A stretch of 64,000 nt of DNA, taken from the NCBI GenBank assembly GCA_902363555.1, contig CABJAM010000004.1, forward strand, positions 437,778 through 501,777, given 5' to 3'. Under the pieces are notes generated by a model. It saw nothing but the letters and a program-made list of their open reading frames with translations. It was not told the DNA's origin and did no database searches. This DNA is from Lachnospiraceae bacterium. Lineage in GTDB: Bacteria; Bacillota; Clostridia; Lachnospirales; Lachnospiraceae. Below are positions 34,233 through 46,300 of the stretch, piece by piece (position 1 is the stretch's first letter; every line of letters starts with the position of its first letter). The position numbers and the translations under genes are program-made.

Positions 34233-34443
34233 TATAATAAAAAAGAAATTAAGATTCCGGTAATTATCACGGCAACCTCAAAAGGCCGTTTGGATTTCAT
34301 TTCTTATTGGCAGCATTCTGCTTTGTAACCACGTGATTCATAAAAATACCCATAATTTACCATTGCCTGTAACATTTATTGTAACATATTGTACTCCATC
34401 TGTGACTCTATTAAAATTAAAACAGTATACATACAGGAGGAAA
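34233..34443 (+). promoter_or_regulatory. putative island promoter and long leader
   Basis: TATAAT at 34233-34238 has only a weak -35. The following leader of about 200 nt contains ACGGC...GCCGT (about 34269-34292) and other AT-rich sequence, then AGGAGGAAAAG before the ATG at 34448. A TGTCGACAT-type inverted repeat (about 34176-34203) lies just upstream. No known riboswitch class is recognised. The 396-bp gap shows no gene. Confidence 0.4.
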
Positions 34444-34447
34444 AGAT

Positions 34448-36271
34448 ATGAAAAAAAGAAAGATTTTGCCGTTGCTTTTGAGTTTTTGTATGCTGCTTGG
34501 CATACTGCTGATGCCGGTACAGGCAGTTAAAGCCTCATCGGCGGTCAATGCAAATGATGAGATTCTTGAGGCACGCAAGGGTATTTTACAAGTGGCGGCC
34601 ATGGTAAAGGCTGATGGAAATGAGCTTTTTTACATGCATGTGGGAACCGGTTTTCTTATTGGCGGAGACGACGGTGCACAAACAGTGATCACGAATTTTC
34701 ATGTGGCCCATGCACTTGATGAGGGCAGCGCGAGGGCTATGGCCCAGGAATACTATGGTGTCAGCGAGAACGCCAAGCTGGAACTGGAGCTGCGGATTAT
34801 TGTCAAGAGAGATGTCCTTATTGGCGCAACGATTGTGAATGAAAGCCAGAAAGCGGACTTTTCTATATTAAAATTATCACAGCCCATCTATGACAGAACG
34901 CCTCTGACACTGGCAGACAGTAACAGTGTGGTAACGACTCAGGAAGTTTTTGCACTGGGATTTCCGGGGATCGTACAGGATATTCAGACCGATGGAATAT
35001 ATACATCAGAGGATGTTACTGTAACAAGTGGTATCGTTTCAAAAACATCGGATGTGACACTGTTGGACGTACCAATTCCATGCATCACTCACTCTGCAAG
35101 ATTAGCTGAGGGAAATTCCGGCGGCCCGCTGTTGGATAAAAATGGTTGTGTTATTGGCGTTAATACGATTATCAGTAATGATCAGAACAATAATAATGAC
35201 TACTTTTTCTCCACTCAGATCACGGAAGTGAGAGAGGTTCTGGATGCCCTCGGTATCGAATACAAGTCCGTTGGCGGAACAAGTGCGGCAGAACAACCGC
35301 AGCAGCCGTCAGATGCAGAAAGCCCGGAGGAGACACTGGCGCCTGCAGAAACCTCTGCTCCCACACCGGAGACGGAGCCGGAAGCCAATCCGCTTCTGAA
35401 TGACTTAAAGGCGGCTATTGATGAAGCCAATGCGGTTTCTCTGGATCAAATGACTGAGGAGAGTGTGGATAATTTCAAAAAGGCTCTCAACGCAGCGGAA
35501 GCAGTATATCGGGATACCGGAGCGTCGGATTCGGATATACAAAAGGCGATTACAGATTTAAAGACAGCGCAGAATGGACTTGTGGAAGCTAAGGGAATGG
35601 ATTCCATGATGATCATAATCATTGCAGGTGCAGCAATCGTAGTTATTATTATCGTAGTGATCATCATTATCGCAGTATCCTCCAGCAGGAAAAAGAAAAA
35701 TGCGATTAAAACAGCCCCAGGCCATCCGGTTTCCGGAAAAAATGGTATGGGAAATGGTCCGACACCGGGTATGCCCGGCGGTACCCCTGGAGGGCCACAT
35801 CCAGGCGGGCCGAATAATGGTTGGAATCCACAGCAACCGCAAGGCGGTTTCCAGCCAAATCCCCCATTTGGCAATCCGGCGTCGTATAATGCAGGCAGCG
35901 ATGGCTCTGCCGAGACAAGCGTACTTAATGACGGTGCAGGCGAGACGACACTGCTCAGTGGCGGTGCCAATCTTCCGACAGCATATCTTATGAGGAAAAA
36001 GAACAGCGAGCGCATTACCATTTCAAAACAGGTATTTAAGATCGGCAAAGAAAGACGACGCGTCGATTATTGTATATCGGATAATAGCAACGTCAGCCGT
36101 TCGCATGCGGATGTGGTCTATAAAAACGGCGCTTTCTATATTGTAGATAATAACGCAACCAACGGAACTACTGTCAACGGAACCACCGTCGGCGGCGGTC
36201 AGGAACGTAAGCTTATGAATGGCGACGTGATCCGGCTGGCTGATGAAGAATTTAAGTTCCAGCAAAATTAG
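34448..36271 (+). CDS. exported trypsin-like protease with TM and cytosolic FHA domain
   Basis: This 607-residue protein has a signal peptide (1-30), a trypsin/HtrA-like protease domain (about 40-270; His in TNFHVAHA, Asp in KADFSIL, Ser in GNSGGP), a Pro/Glu-rich linker and a helical FIVAR-like segment (about 315-380). A TM helix follows (about 385-410), then a Pro/Gly-rich linker containing ETSVL and ETTLL and a C-terminal FHA domain (about 515-600; ISRSH-type motif NVSRSHADV). The topology puts the protease outside and the phosphothreonine reader inside. It heads the island and is followed directly by a PP2C gene. Confidence 0.85.
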   Translation: MKKRKILPLLLSFCMLLGILLMPVQAVKASSAVNANDEILEARKGILQVAAMVKADGNELFYMHVGTGFLIGGDDGAQTVITNFHVAHALDEGSARAMAQEYYGVSENAKLELELRIIVKRDVLIGATIVNESQKADFSILKLSQPIYDRTPLTLADSNSVVTTQEVFALGFPGIVQDIQTDGIYTSEDVTVTSGIVSKTSDVTLLDVPIPCITHSARLAEGNSGGPLLDKNGCVIGVNTIISNDQNNNNDYFFSTQITEVREVLDALGIEYKSVGGTSAAEQPQQPSDAESPEETLAPAETSAPTPETEPEANPLLNDLKAAIDEANAVSLDQMTEESVDNFKKALNAAEAVYRDTGASDSDIQKAITDLKTAQNGLVEAKGMDSMMIIIIAGAAIVVIIIVVIIIIAVSSSRKKKNAIKTAPGHPVSGKNGMGNGPTPGMPGGTPGGPHPGGPNNGWNPQQPQGGFQPNPPFGNPASYNAGSDGSAETSVLNDGAGETTLLSGGANLPTAYLMRKKNSERITISKQVFKIGKERRRVDYCISDNSNVSRSHADVVYKNGAFYIVDNNATNGTTVNGTTVGGGQERKLMNGDVIRLADEEFKFQQN

Positions 36272-36283
36272 GTGGATGAGCAT

Positions 36284-37063
36284 ATGGATTTTATGATTGC
36301 GGCACACAGTGACGTAGGAATAAAAAAGAATACGAATCAGGACTCATTACTCGTGAAGGTCGCACAGACAAACCTGGGAAGGGTTTGTCTGTGCATTGTC
36401 TGTGACGGTATGGGGGGACTGTCCAAAGGAGAGCTGGCCAGCGCTTCGGTGATCCGGGTATTTGACCGGTGGTTTGAGGTGGAATTTCCACAACTGTTAT
36501 CCGGCGGCTTTCATCCGGATGACCTGAAGCTTCAGTGGGATAACATTGTCCTGGAGCAGAACCGGATATTGTCCGAACATGCCGCGCGCAGCGGCACGCG
36601 GATGGGAACGACCATCGTGGCGCTGCTGATCATAAAGGATCAGTACTTTATTATGAATGTGGGCGATTCCAGGGCTTATCTGCTGGATGAAAGCCAGATC
36701 CAGCTTCTGACAAAGGACCAGTCCTTTGTTCAATACGAGATGGATCTGGGGCATATTACATGGGAGGAGTCTTTAAACCACCCTCAGCGCAACGTGCTGA
36801 TGCAGTGCGTGGGCGCTTCAGAGGTGGTCATGCCGGATTTTTATACAGGACCGGTGCGGGCGGATACTCTGTTTCTGCTGTGCAGTGATGGCTTCCGCCA
36901 TGTGATTTCTCCCCAGGAAATATATGAACGGTTAAATCCGAACATCTGTACAAGTGAACAGATGATGAAGGACAATGCCACATATCTTACAGAGCTCAAC
37001 AAAGGACGGCGGGAAGTTGATAATATTTCCGTAGCTGTTGTCCGAACATGTCAGGGGGCGTAG
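36284..37063 (+). CDS. PP2C family Ser/Thr protein phosphatase
   Basis: This cytosolic phosphatase of about 259 residues has complete PPM metal motifs: NTNQDS, CDGMGG, GTTIV, NVGDSRAYLL, LLCSDGFRHV and DNISVAV. It should dephosphorylate proteins modified by the neighbouring kinases. A GTG at 36272 directly abuts the previous stop. The ATG at 36284 is preferred because AGGTGG lies 8 bp before it. The kinase gene follows after 3 bp, the usual phosphatase-kinase pairing of Firmicutes. Confidence 0.92.
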   Translation: MDFMIAAHSDVGIKKNTNQDSLLVKVAQTNLGRVCLCIVCDGMGGLSKGELASASVIRVFDRWFEVEFPQLLSGGFHPDDLKLQWDNIVLEQNRILSEHAARSGTRMGTTIVALLIIKDQYFIMNVGDSRAYLLDESQIQLLTKDQSFVQYEMDLGHITWEESLNHPQRNVLMQCVGASEVVMPDFYTGPVRADTLFLLCSDGFRHVISPQEIYERLNPNICTSEQMMKDNATYLTELNKGRREVDNISVAVVRTCQGA

Positions 37064-37066
37064 ACA

Positions 37067-38950
37067 ATGCTGGAAATCGGTTCCATCGTCGATGGAAAAT
37101 ATAAGGTACTCAATAAGATCGGCCAGGGCGGCATGAGCGTTGTCTATCTGGCACTGAACGAGCGGGCAAACAAGACGTGGGCCATAAAGGAAATACGTAA
37201 GGATGGCGTGCAGGACTTTGCCACAGTCAAACAGGGGCTTATTGCAGAAACAAATATACTCAAAAGTCTGAACCACAAGTATCTGCCCAGTATTGTGGAT
37301 GTGATCGACGACCGGGATACTTTCCTGATCGTTATGGATTACATCCAGGGAAAATCATTGAACACTGTATTGAGAGAAAGTCTTGAACATGAGGCACTGC
37401 CTATCTTTGTAGATGATGTGATATCGTGGGGAAAGCAGCTTTGCGATGTCCTCTACTATCTACATACCCGGCCAAACCCTATTATTTACCGGGATATGAA
37501 GCCGGCCAACGTGATGCTCAAGCCGGATGGGGAAATTTGTGTTGTCGATTTTGGTACAGCCCGCGTGTTTAAAACCGGAAATACGGAAGATACCACATGC
37601 CTGGGCACACCGGGCTATGCGGCGCCGGAGCAGTATGGGGGAAATGGCCAGAGCCGGCCCCAGACAGATATTTATAACCTGGGGGCAACCCTTCACCATC
37701 TGATCACTGGAAGAAATCCGGCGGCCACACCTTTTAACTTTCCGAAAATAACGCAGTGCCGGCCCACCCTGCTGGAAGAAACACCCAGAGATTTAAGGGG
37801 CAGGCTTTTAGGGCTGGAAATGATCATTGATAAATGTACGCAGTATGACATTGCAAACCGGTATCAGTCCTGCGCCGAGCTCAAGTACGATCTGGAGCAT
37901 CCCGAGGAGCTGGGGCTGCCTTACCGGAAAAAACTGAAGCAGAAAATGGCTTCATTTGCCAGTTGTGCCGGTCTGGCCGTAATCCTGGGGGCGATTTCCC
38001 TCTTTGGAATGGGAATGGAAAGCAATACCCAAAAAAGCGGCTATGATTATTACATAGACAGTGCTTCCACCGCCTCCACTGCGGAAAAGCTGGAAATGTA
38101 CAAAAAGGCCATCGCTCTGAATCCCACAAAGGAGGATGGCTATTTAAAAATGCTGGAAGCCATGCTGGATGACAATGATTTTTCCACCCAGGAGGATGTA
38201 ACACTCATATCCGTCCTCAATTCCCGGGATAATGGACGGGATAAGGATAATAAAACCTATTTCCAGGCCAATAAAAGCGGCTATGTGGAATTTTCCTATC
38301 AGCTTGGGCTGGCCTACTATTACTCCGTGGGCAGCAGCGGTGATAAATCCTCGGCCGTAGGCTGGTTTAAAAACGTCACGGACGCGGATATGAGCCAACT
38401 GGATTTTGGCGAAAATGACCGCTATAAAGAAGCCTGGCAGGCCCGGGCCGAAATACTTGGAAAGATCAGCAGTTATTATAAAAATAAAATTGGAGCCACA
38501 AACAAGGCCGGTGACGCGGAGGTTTCTTACAGTGATTATTGGTATGATCTGATGTCCTTATTTGATTCCGGAGTGGCCGGGCAGGATAATGTGATCACAG
38601 AGCTGCGCCTGTATAACGAGATTGTTTACCAGATCTATACACGGACCGTGGAATTTCGCAATGAAGCCGGTATCAGTCAGGCATCCATGGAAAAGGCGTT
38701 GGATGATATCACAGCCCGAATGGCGGGGATGCTCCTGGACAATAACCGCCAGGCGCAGGAGCTGAAAGCGACCATTGAGGAAAATATCGCCATGGCGAGA
38801 AAGAACATCAAAGCTACCTTTTCAACCGACACGCCAGGTGATAATGAAGGCGCTCGAAAATCGGGCGCAGCCGATGATGATGTTACCAACGAAGACGCAG
38901 CCAGCGAGGACTCTGCTCAAGGGAACGCTGCCAAAGGAGGGGATAGCTGA
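37067..38950 (+). CDS. membrane Ser/Thr protein kinase
   Basis: This 627-residue kinase has a cytosolic Hanks-type catalytic domain (about 8-270; glycine loop GQGGMSVVY, Lys in WAIKEI, YRDMKPANVML, DFGTAR, GTPGYAAPEQ). A TM helix (about 294-318) and an outside domain (about 320-600) with helical repeats follow, then an acidic tail. There are no PASTA repeats, so it is not the standard PrkC. The catalytic residues are intact. It overlaps the next gene by 1 bp and probably phosphorylates FHA-partner proteins of the island. Confidence 0.9.
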   Translation: MLEIGSIVDGKYKVLNKIGQGGMSVVYLALNERANKTWAIKEIRKDGVQDFATVKQGLIAETNILKSLNHKYLPSIVDVIDDRDTFLIVMDYIQGKSLNTVLRESLEHEALPIFVDDVISWGKQLCDVLYYLHTRPNPIIYRDMKPANVMLKPDGEICVVDFGTARVFKTGNTEDTTCLGTPGYAAPEQYGGNGQSRPQTDIYNLGATLHHLITGRNPAATPFNFPKITQCRPTLLEETPRDLRGRLLGLEMIIDKCTQYDIANRYQSCAELKYDLEHPEELGLPYRKKLKQKMASFASCAGLAVILGAISLFGMGMESNTQKSGYDYYIDSASTASTAEKLEMYKKAIALNPTKEDGYLKMLEAMLDDNDFSTQEDVTLISVLNSRDNGRDKDNKTYFQANKSGYVEFSYQLGLAYYYSVGSSGDKSSAVGWFKNVTDADMSQLDFGENDRYKEAWQARAEILGKISSYYKNKIGATNKAGDAEVSYSDYWYDLMSLFDSGVAGQDNVITELRLYNEIVYQIYTRTVEFRNEAGISQASMEKALDDITARMAGMLLDNNRQAQELKATIEENIAMARKNIKATFSTDTPGDNEGARKSGAADDDVTNEDAASEDSAQGNAAKGGDS

Positions 38951-39828
38951 TGAGTTCGCAGAATTTTGAACAGATGGTCAATATATACCATGGGATTTAT
39001 GTTTACTGTGGTATTGCCGCCATCGTATTCCTGATCCTTGCGGCGGTGCTGTTCGTATTACTGAAAATTCCCCGTATCTTCAGCGAGCTGACCGGCCGGG
39101 GTGCAAAGAAAGCTATCCAGGAAATGGTGGAGGAAGGCACAGCCACCGGCAACCTGACCTCCCGCAAGATCGGAGAGGATGGCCGCCGCCATCGCAAAAA
39201 GGCCAAAACTGGTGCGCTGGGCACTGCCCGTTTACGCCGCCGTACCGGACTTACAGGAAGTCTTACGGGAAATGGCATGGGCACGGCGGCCGCGGACAGC
39301 GTAGTTACTTCGCCGGCGGGGGCCGCAGCAGCAGCCGCTGCGGCCATGCCGCAAAATGCTATACCGATTTCCAGCGGCGCTATACTGGAGCCGGCGTCCG
39401 GCGCCCTGTTCGCTTCTGAAAGCGGAATGTCGGCAGTGGCGGCCGCAGGTGGATATGGCGGCGCTGCGTCCATGAATATGTCGGAAAACTATGGTGCTGC
39501 GCCCGCGGATGTACTAAATAACTACGGTGATGCGCCTACGGATGTATTAAATAACTATGGGGATGCGCCCACGGATGTATTAAATAACTACGGAGGTGCG
39601 CCCACAGATGTGCTAAATAATTACGGGGCTGCGCCTGCGGGTGCGTTAAACAACTACGGGGCTGCACCTGCGGACGTGCTAAATAGCTATGGAAGTGCAG
39701 CCATGGATATGACGTTGGGGAACAGCTTTGCGAACAGCGAAACTATGGTGATGGATCATATGCCGCCAGCCGGCGGGTTTATGGTGCTGCGGAGTATTGT
39801 GGAAATACATACGGATGAGGTGATATGA
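38950..39828 (+). CDS. membrane protein with 11-residue Thr-Asp-Val-Leu repeats
   Basis: This 292-residue protein has one N-terminal TM (about 18-40), a basic stretch, an Ala/Gly-rich linker and six or so tandem 11-residue repeats of the form NNYGxAPTDVL (33 bp each, about 39484-39695). Three copies carry TDVL; the others have ADVL or AGAL. If the basic region is cytosolic, the repeats face the cytosol and could offer phosphothreonine with Leu at +3, a type of site FHA domains prefer. No family is recognised. It is coupled to the kinase gene by 1 bp. Confidence 0.65.
   Translation: MSSQNFEQMVNIYHGIYVYCGIAAIVFLILAAVLFVLLKIPRIFSELTGRGAKKAIQEMVEEGTATGNLTSRKIGEDGRRHRKKAKTGALGTARLRRRTGLTGSLTGNGMGTAAADSVVTSPAGAAAAAAAAMPQNAIPISSGAILEPASGALFASESGMSAVAAAGGYGGAASMNMSENYGAAPADVLNNYGDAPTDVLNNYGDAPTDVLNNYGGAPTDVLNNYGAAPAGALNNYGAAPADVLNSYGSAAMDMTLGNSFANSETMVMDHMPPAGGFMVLRSIVEIHTDEVI
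39484..39695 (+). repeat. 33-bp tandem coding repeats
   Basis: About six in-frame copies of a 33-bp unit encode NNYGxAPTDVL variants. The copies differ mostly at the Thr/Ala and Gly/Ala/Asp positions. Confidence 0.8.
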
Positions 39829-39829
39829 G

Positions 39830-40321
39830 ATGAAGACGGGAAAATTGAAGGATAAAAAACTATTATATATCGCCATAGGCTGTTTGATTGTATCTTCGCT
39901 CACCGTCATGGCATCCCCTTATGTGGATATTGAAGGCACAGTCCATCAGAAGATATTAAGCTATATTATTGGAATCTTGTTCTGGATAAGCCTGATCTGT
40001 GGATGGACATTATGGTTTGGCCTGAATTGGACACTAAAGAAAAATGGCAGCTTCTCAAAGAAAAAAGAACGTTTGCCGGGAATATTAAGATTTTTTTCGA
40101 CACCGCAGGCAATCGTGAGTGATTGCATATTTATCATCAGTATTATTTTAGTACTGCTGAGCGGACTGCATATTATAAATAGCAGTATTGTTGAAATGAT
40201 AAGTGTGACAATAATGCTTATAACCTTCCATTTACATTACATATTTAATGGAAAAGTATATATTTATTTAACATGTAAACGAGAGCATTTGAGAGAACAA
40301 GTTAAAGGAGCAAATGTATGA
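39830..40321 (+). CDS. four-TM membrane protein, unknown function
   Basis: This 163-residue protein has about four hydrophobic segments (about 11-29, 42-64, 92-112, 118-140) and charged ends. GAGGTGAT precedes the ATG, and it overlaps the giant surface-protein gene by ATGA (4 bp), so translation is coupled. No family is recognised. Small membrane partners such as EssA occupy similar places in T7SS loci, but there is no sequence evidence for that identity. Confidence 0.6.
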   Translation: MKTGKLKDKKLLYIAIGCLIVSSLTVMASPYVDIEGTVHQKILSYIIGILFWISLICGWTLWFGLNWTLKKNGSFSKKKERLPGILRFFSTPQAIVSDCIFIISIILVLLSGLHIINSSIVEMISVTIMLITFHLHYIFNGKVYIYLTCKREHLREQVKGANV

Positions 40322-43300
40322 AAAAAAGAACTTTTTTTCAGCGGATATTGGCCTGGGTATTAACGCTTATTATGGTCATCGGAGCAGTCACAGTGCCAGG
40401 CGTAAATACTTTGAAGGCAAATGCGTCTGCGGTCGATGAGACTGTTGGAGAATCCGTGCCACAGAGTAATGTCGGGGATGATACCGGCACGTCACCGGAC
40501 ACCTCAGGCGCAGAAAGCTATACGGTTGAAATACTACCCGGAAGTAATACTACATACTTTCCGGAAGAGCCTGTAACACTGACGGCACAGATAAAAAACA
40601 GCAGCGGAAATATTATTCCATTGGATGGGATAAATGTGACATGGAGTATTGCCGCTGGGGCAGATCATGCTGTGCTCAGTGCTTCTACAGGTCCTTCCAC
40701 AAATCTGACCGTCAATAAAAATGTATCAGGGAATACAGAGATTTCAATCAAGGTTGAGTGTTTAAATGGAGATGCATCTATAAAATGTGATACTCAGCAA
40801 AAGATAACCACATCCGTGCGGGATACTGTCACTGTGAGTGGTAAAGTTTATGACAGCTATGCTCCGGGAGATGCACAAACAGCGCTTGCAGGTGCTGAAA
40901 TTACTTTTGAACAGACGGTCGCACAGATCAATCGGCAGGTAAAAAAGACTACCGGAAATGATGGCAGTTATACTGTGACGCTTTATAAGGATATTTCATA
41001 TACAGTGCGTATAACAAAGAGTGACTATAAGGAATTTAGTCAGGCGGATTTAAGTTTCCAAGCCGATACGAGTAATTATGATTTAAATATGGATATATCC
41101 GGAAGTGTGGTGATCAGCGGTGAAAGTGAAATTTTAGTTGATCAGACGACACAGTTGACAGCTGCGGTTACCGGAAGTCTTGGAGATGTTGCATGGGAAA
41201 TTACATCTGCAAATAAGGGAGATGCAGTCATTACCCCGGTCGCTGGTAACGGCGGTGTAAAGGCCGATTTTTTTGCTTCTAAAGCGGGAACCTATGAGCT
41301 GCAGGCTTCGGCCCATGGCGTTGTATCTGACAAATTTTCAATTACTGTAAAAAAGAAGACACCGACGCTTGATGTGAGCATTAATCCCGAAAAAGATGGC
41401 AATTGGTATAGTGGTGTAGCAATTAATGCCACATTGAAGGATGGCGACAAAAAGCTGGCAAATCAGACGATAGACGTATATATTGATGATGCCAAAGTCG
41501 GTTCGGTGACAACAGATGATAAAGGTGCCGCAACATATACATGGAAAGAGAATAAAGGTGTCGTTAAAAACGAATACAGTATCCGTGTAAAATATGATGG
41601 TAATTCTGATTATTATAGCGAAGCATCCTGGGGATCTGATAAATATTCATTGAGTAAGCTGGGCCAGTCATTTGAATTTGATGGCAGTAATACAGTAGAG
41701 AAGCTGACCTACGGCGATGTTTATTATATCAAATTAAAAGATATATTGCCGGATAGTACTGTATCTGAATCGGATCGAGAAAAATATAAGGCATCGGAGA
41801 GTTTTTCATTTGAAGTGAATGAGGCCGGAAAAGACTTTATCAATGTGGGAGCTTTTGATCCCGAAAAAGGTGGTTATCCTGTCAGCGTGATTAAGGGCGG
41901 CGCTGCTGATGTAAAGATTACTGTGATTCAGGAGGCCAATGAATTTTATAATGAATCCCGAAAGGAATTGACCATCAGCGCTGTCAATAAAAAGGAAGTT
42001 GGATTAACAAATATTAAGGCTGAGGATAAGACCTATGATGCTAAGTTAGATAATATTATAGTAACGGCAGAATTGGATACAGCAGATATATTAAAAGTCG
42101 ATGAAAACACGGCAGCGGGAGTAAAAAAACTAAGTATAAACACCGGTGAAGTGATTAACGCAGATGCAGGGAAGCAGGCTGTGGCGGCAAAGTTTGAAAT
42201 TCCCAAGGTACTTGCCGATAAGTACACTTTGAAAAATAATGGTGTAATTCCGGACAATACGGTTTTTGTTGACATAAAACAAGCCCCCTTAAGCTTGGCA
42301 TTGGGGGATGCAAGTATTGAGTTTACTCGTATTGCTGATGTTTTAAATCCTCCGTATGATAAAATTATTAATGTAACAGTCAGCGGATTTTTTGGAGGGG
42401 ATACATCGGAGAATCTCAAAGATTTTCAATTGCCCAATGTTTATATTGATCAAAGCGTTATAAAAACTATAGGCCTCAGAGTAGGCGAAAACTATCCAAT
42501 GGCACTAAAGGCGGAAACTGGTTCGGGTAATCCTACGAATAATTATTACTTTGATTTCGTCAATCAGAGTGCCGGAAAATTAACGCTGCTTGCGGAGCAA
42601 GTTTCGGAGTATGGAGATTATGTTTCTTATACTGGTGGCACAAACACTTCAAAAGGTGATGATTTGATTTATTATGGTGTTGGACAGTCAGTTGCTAAAT
42701 TTGCAATACAGCAGGACAAGCGGGAGAATTATTCTAAAATTATGCTTTCTCAGGATGGCCAGAAGGCAGTAGATATTACGGAATCAGGGGTAATCTTGAA
42801 CCCAGAGCTTTCTGAAATAACCTATACGATTTACTTGAGTAACGAGGACGAAAGTAAAAAAACAAGTGAGTTTAGTCTTCCGGATTTTAAGCAGGATGCT
42901 ACTAAACCGGACGTCAGTATTAAGATTTCAGAAAATGAAAAAGGATTTGATAAGTTCCTGAAAACACTAACCTTTGGATTATATTCGAATAAAAGGTTGA
43001 AGGCGTACATAACAGTATCTGATCCCGTAGTAGATAAGCTGTCTTCTGGTGTAAGCAGTTGGTCTTATTACGTTGCAGAAGTAAAGACTGATGTGGAATT
43101 TACACCTCAGTCGACGAACGGTACGCTGACTGAACAGGAATTTAGAACACAATTTCCTAATGCTTCTTTTGAAGTAAGCAAAGATTCTAATCTGGAAAAG
43201 ACTATTGACATAGGAAATGAAGAGGAGAGTAATAACTATATTGTCTTTGTCATTGCCACAGATAAAGTGGGAAACAGTTGTTTGTACGGATCTAATGGTA

Positions 43301-46300
43301 TGATAATCGAGCATATCATACCAAGTAATATATTGATTGACTATGCAGATGGATCAAGCTATTACTTAGATGGTCAGAAAGAATATTTTCAAGGGAATGT
43401 AAATCTTAAAACTACGGTGATTGAAAATACAGAAGGCGTTTTCTCTGGTATTGCATCCGTGAAGTATAAAGTTAAGATGGATGGGGAGGTTGTCAAAATT
43501 GAGGGAAGTGATGAAAATGATGATAAGGAAATTTATTGCCAAGAAGCTCCGGATACAACCTTACAGGATTTAAAAGAAAAATATTCTACAGTAGTAATAC
43601 CTAAGTCTTCAGAGGATTCTCAAGTGACTATTAATCAGGCGACTGGTAGTAAAGAAGTAGAAGTTATCTTTACGGCCACAGATTTTGCAGGAAATGAACT
43701 GGTGAAGACGAAGGAATTTGTAATTGACCCAGTTGCTCCTGAGATTAAAAACGTACTGAGTTCAGAAAATAAGGTTCAAAATGGTAAATACTATAACAGT
43801 GATGTGACTCTTAATACGGAGATTAAAGAAAGGTTCCTTAATATTGATGAAGGTATCGTTTATAAAATCAATGGTGAGGTTGTAACGCTGCAAGCTTTGC
43901 GCAATGCTGTTGCAGCTGATGCAAAGAACAATATTTATGGTGTGAGTGAGGTTTCAGTAAATCCCGGTCCTGAAGAGTCCGCGCGAGATGATACTTCTGT
44001 TACTACTATAAAGTTGACATTTTCAGCAGAAAATAATTATCATATTTCAGTTTCTGTAAAGGATAAAAGCAGGAATCATGCAGAACAGGAACTTGATGAC
44101 TTTGTGATTGATAAGACAGCACCCGAGGCAAGCATTACCTATTATAGTAATGGCAGTGGCAATACCTTTGGAGCAGGAACAAATGCTGAGAGCATAACTT
44201 ATCTTGGCGAGAATTACTCGTCATTCACAGTATTAATAACCGTTGAAGAATTAAACTTTGCAAGTGGTGAAAGCGTAAATGCTAAATTTAGTATTGGCGC
44301 TACGGATTCTTCCGGTAAAGAACTCACAGAGGATCAAAATACTGAAATTGCAAAAATTATTGACGGGTATATAAATAACGCAAAGCTTGTTAAATCATGG
44401 ACACCCCCAGGAAAGGACAGTATTCAATATACATACATGGTGGAAATAGACAAGGATGCTAATTATACGTTTGATTTTGATTACACTGATTTGGCTGGGA
44501 ATAAGCTGAAAGAAGCAGTAATAGAGAAAGGATATGTGACACTGGATACAAAACGTCCTACAGGAACGGTTACCGTTAATAATCTGGAAAATTTGGAGGC
44601 TAAGAAAAACAGTTGGGCCGATTATTTTCTAGATGCAATTACGTTTGGATATTTTGGTAAGAAAAATGTAAATGTAAAAATGGATAGTGCCGATGTTACC
44701 GCTGGTGTTAAATCAACCCACTACTATACCACAAGTCAGTTAATGAACAGGAGCCAGCTGGAAGCTCTGAGTGAAGACAACTGGCGGGAATACACAAAGG
44801 ATTCGCAGGTTCAATATGATGCTAACCAGAACATTATCGTATATGAGCGAGTCGAAGACAACGCCGGAAATGTAGAATATTACAGTACCGATAACGTAGT
44901 CATTGATGATGTAAAGTCTGAAATTGCCATAACCGTAGAACCGGTCGAACCCGCCCGCAACAAAGGCATTTATAATGAATCTGAAATCAAAGGTTTTAAC
45001 ATTAAAGTGGAAGACCCTGCGGTTGCCAATAATTCGTCTTCCTACGCCGGTATAAAGTCTATTGAGTACAAGCTTACAGCAACCAGTGACACGGGAGAAA
45101 AAATCGTAATGACCGGAACAGACAATGAGCCTTATGTTCCATTGGAAGGCTTTAATGGAACAAATTCAGGTGATCATCAAAAATGTTATGAAGGATTTGT
45201 AAAATTAAAGCCAATAACCGGTCACAGCTATGTGTACGTTTTGGAAGTACGTTCGGAAGATTGGTCTGGCAATACCAGCAGGGCTGAATCAGTTCCCGTT
45301 ATTGTCGATTCGATAAGCCCTGAAATCAATAATACCTATCCCGAAGAGGACATGCTCAACGGAAAATATTACAATAAAGATGTAGAGCTGACCACCACGA
45401 TTAAGGAACGCTACCTGGATATTAAAAAAGACGTTACCTACGAAATAAACGGAGCGAATGTAACGTTGGAACAATTGCAGGCACGCAAAGAAGAGTACGG
45501 CGTATCCTCTGTGACTATAAATCATGAGTCCGATGATACGAAAAGAAACGATGAATCTGTATCTACTATAAATGTCGTATTCCATGCGGATAATGAGTAT
45601 GTGGTTTCCACGTCAGTACTAGACAAAGCGGGCAATAGCAACAGCACGACTGCGTACAATTTCGTCGTAGACCAAACCGCCCCCGAAGCCACCCTGACCT
45701 ATTACAGTTACGGCAAAGGCGACACCTTCGCCGCTGGAACAGGACCGGATAACATCGCATATCTTGGCGATAAATACAGCTCCTTCAAGGTAGAGGTCAC
45801 CGTAGAAGAATTAAACTTTACCACTGGCGGCACAGTGAACGCCGACTTTACAGCTACAGCTAGAGATTCACAGGGGGATGTTCCCGGTGAAGGTACAGAG
45901 AACGATTTAAGTTCAGAACTGACCAATTACACAGCCAACGGCAAAAACGCCACATCCTGGAGCAATACCGGGGAAACTACCCATAAATATTCGGTGGATG
46001 TTAAAAATGATGCCAACTATACCTTTGATTTTGACTACACCGACCTTGCGGGCAATCCGCTGAAGGTGAAGGTAAATACAGGCTATGTCACTCTGGATAA
46101 GGTAGTGCCCAACGGAACCGTGACCATCAACGGTCTTGTCAACGGCACCGGCGAAAATGGCGGAGAAAGTCAGAGCTGGATCAACAGCTTTATTGAAACG
46201 ATTACCTTTGGTTTATTTGGCAAAAACAATATGTCCGCAACATTGGAAAGCGATGACGCTACGGCAGGCGTAGCCAAAACGGAATACCTGTATACGTCTC

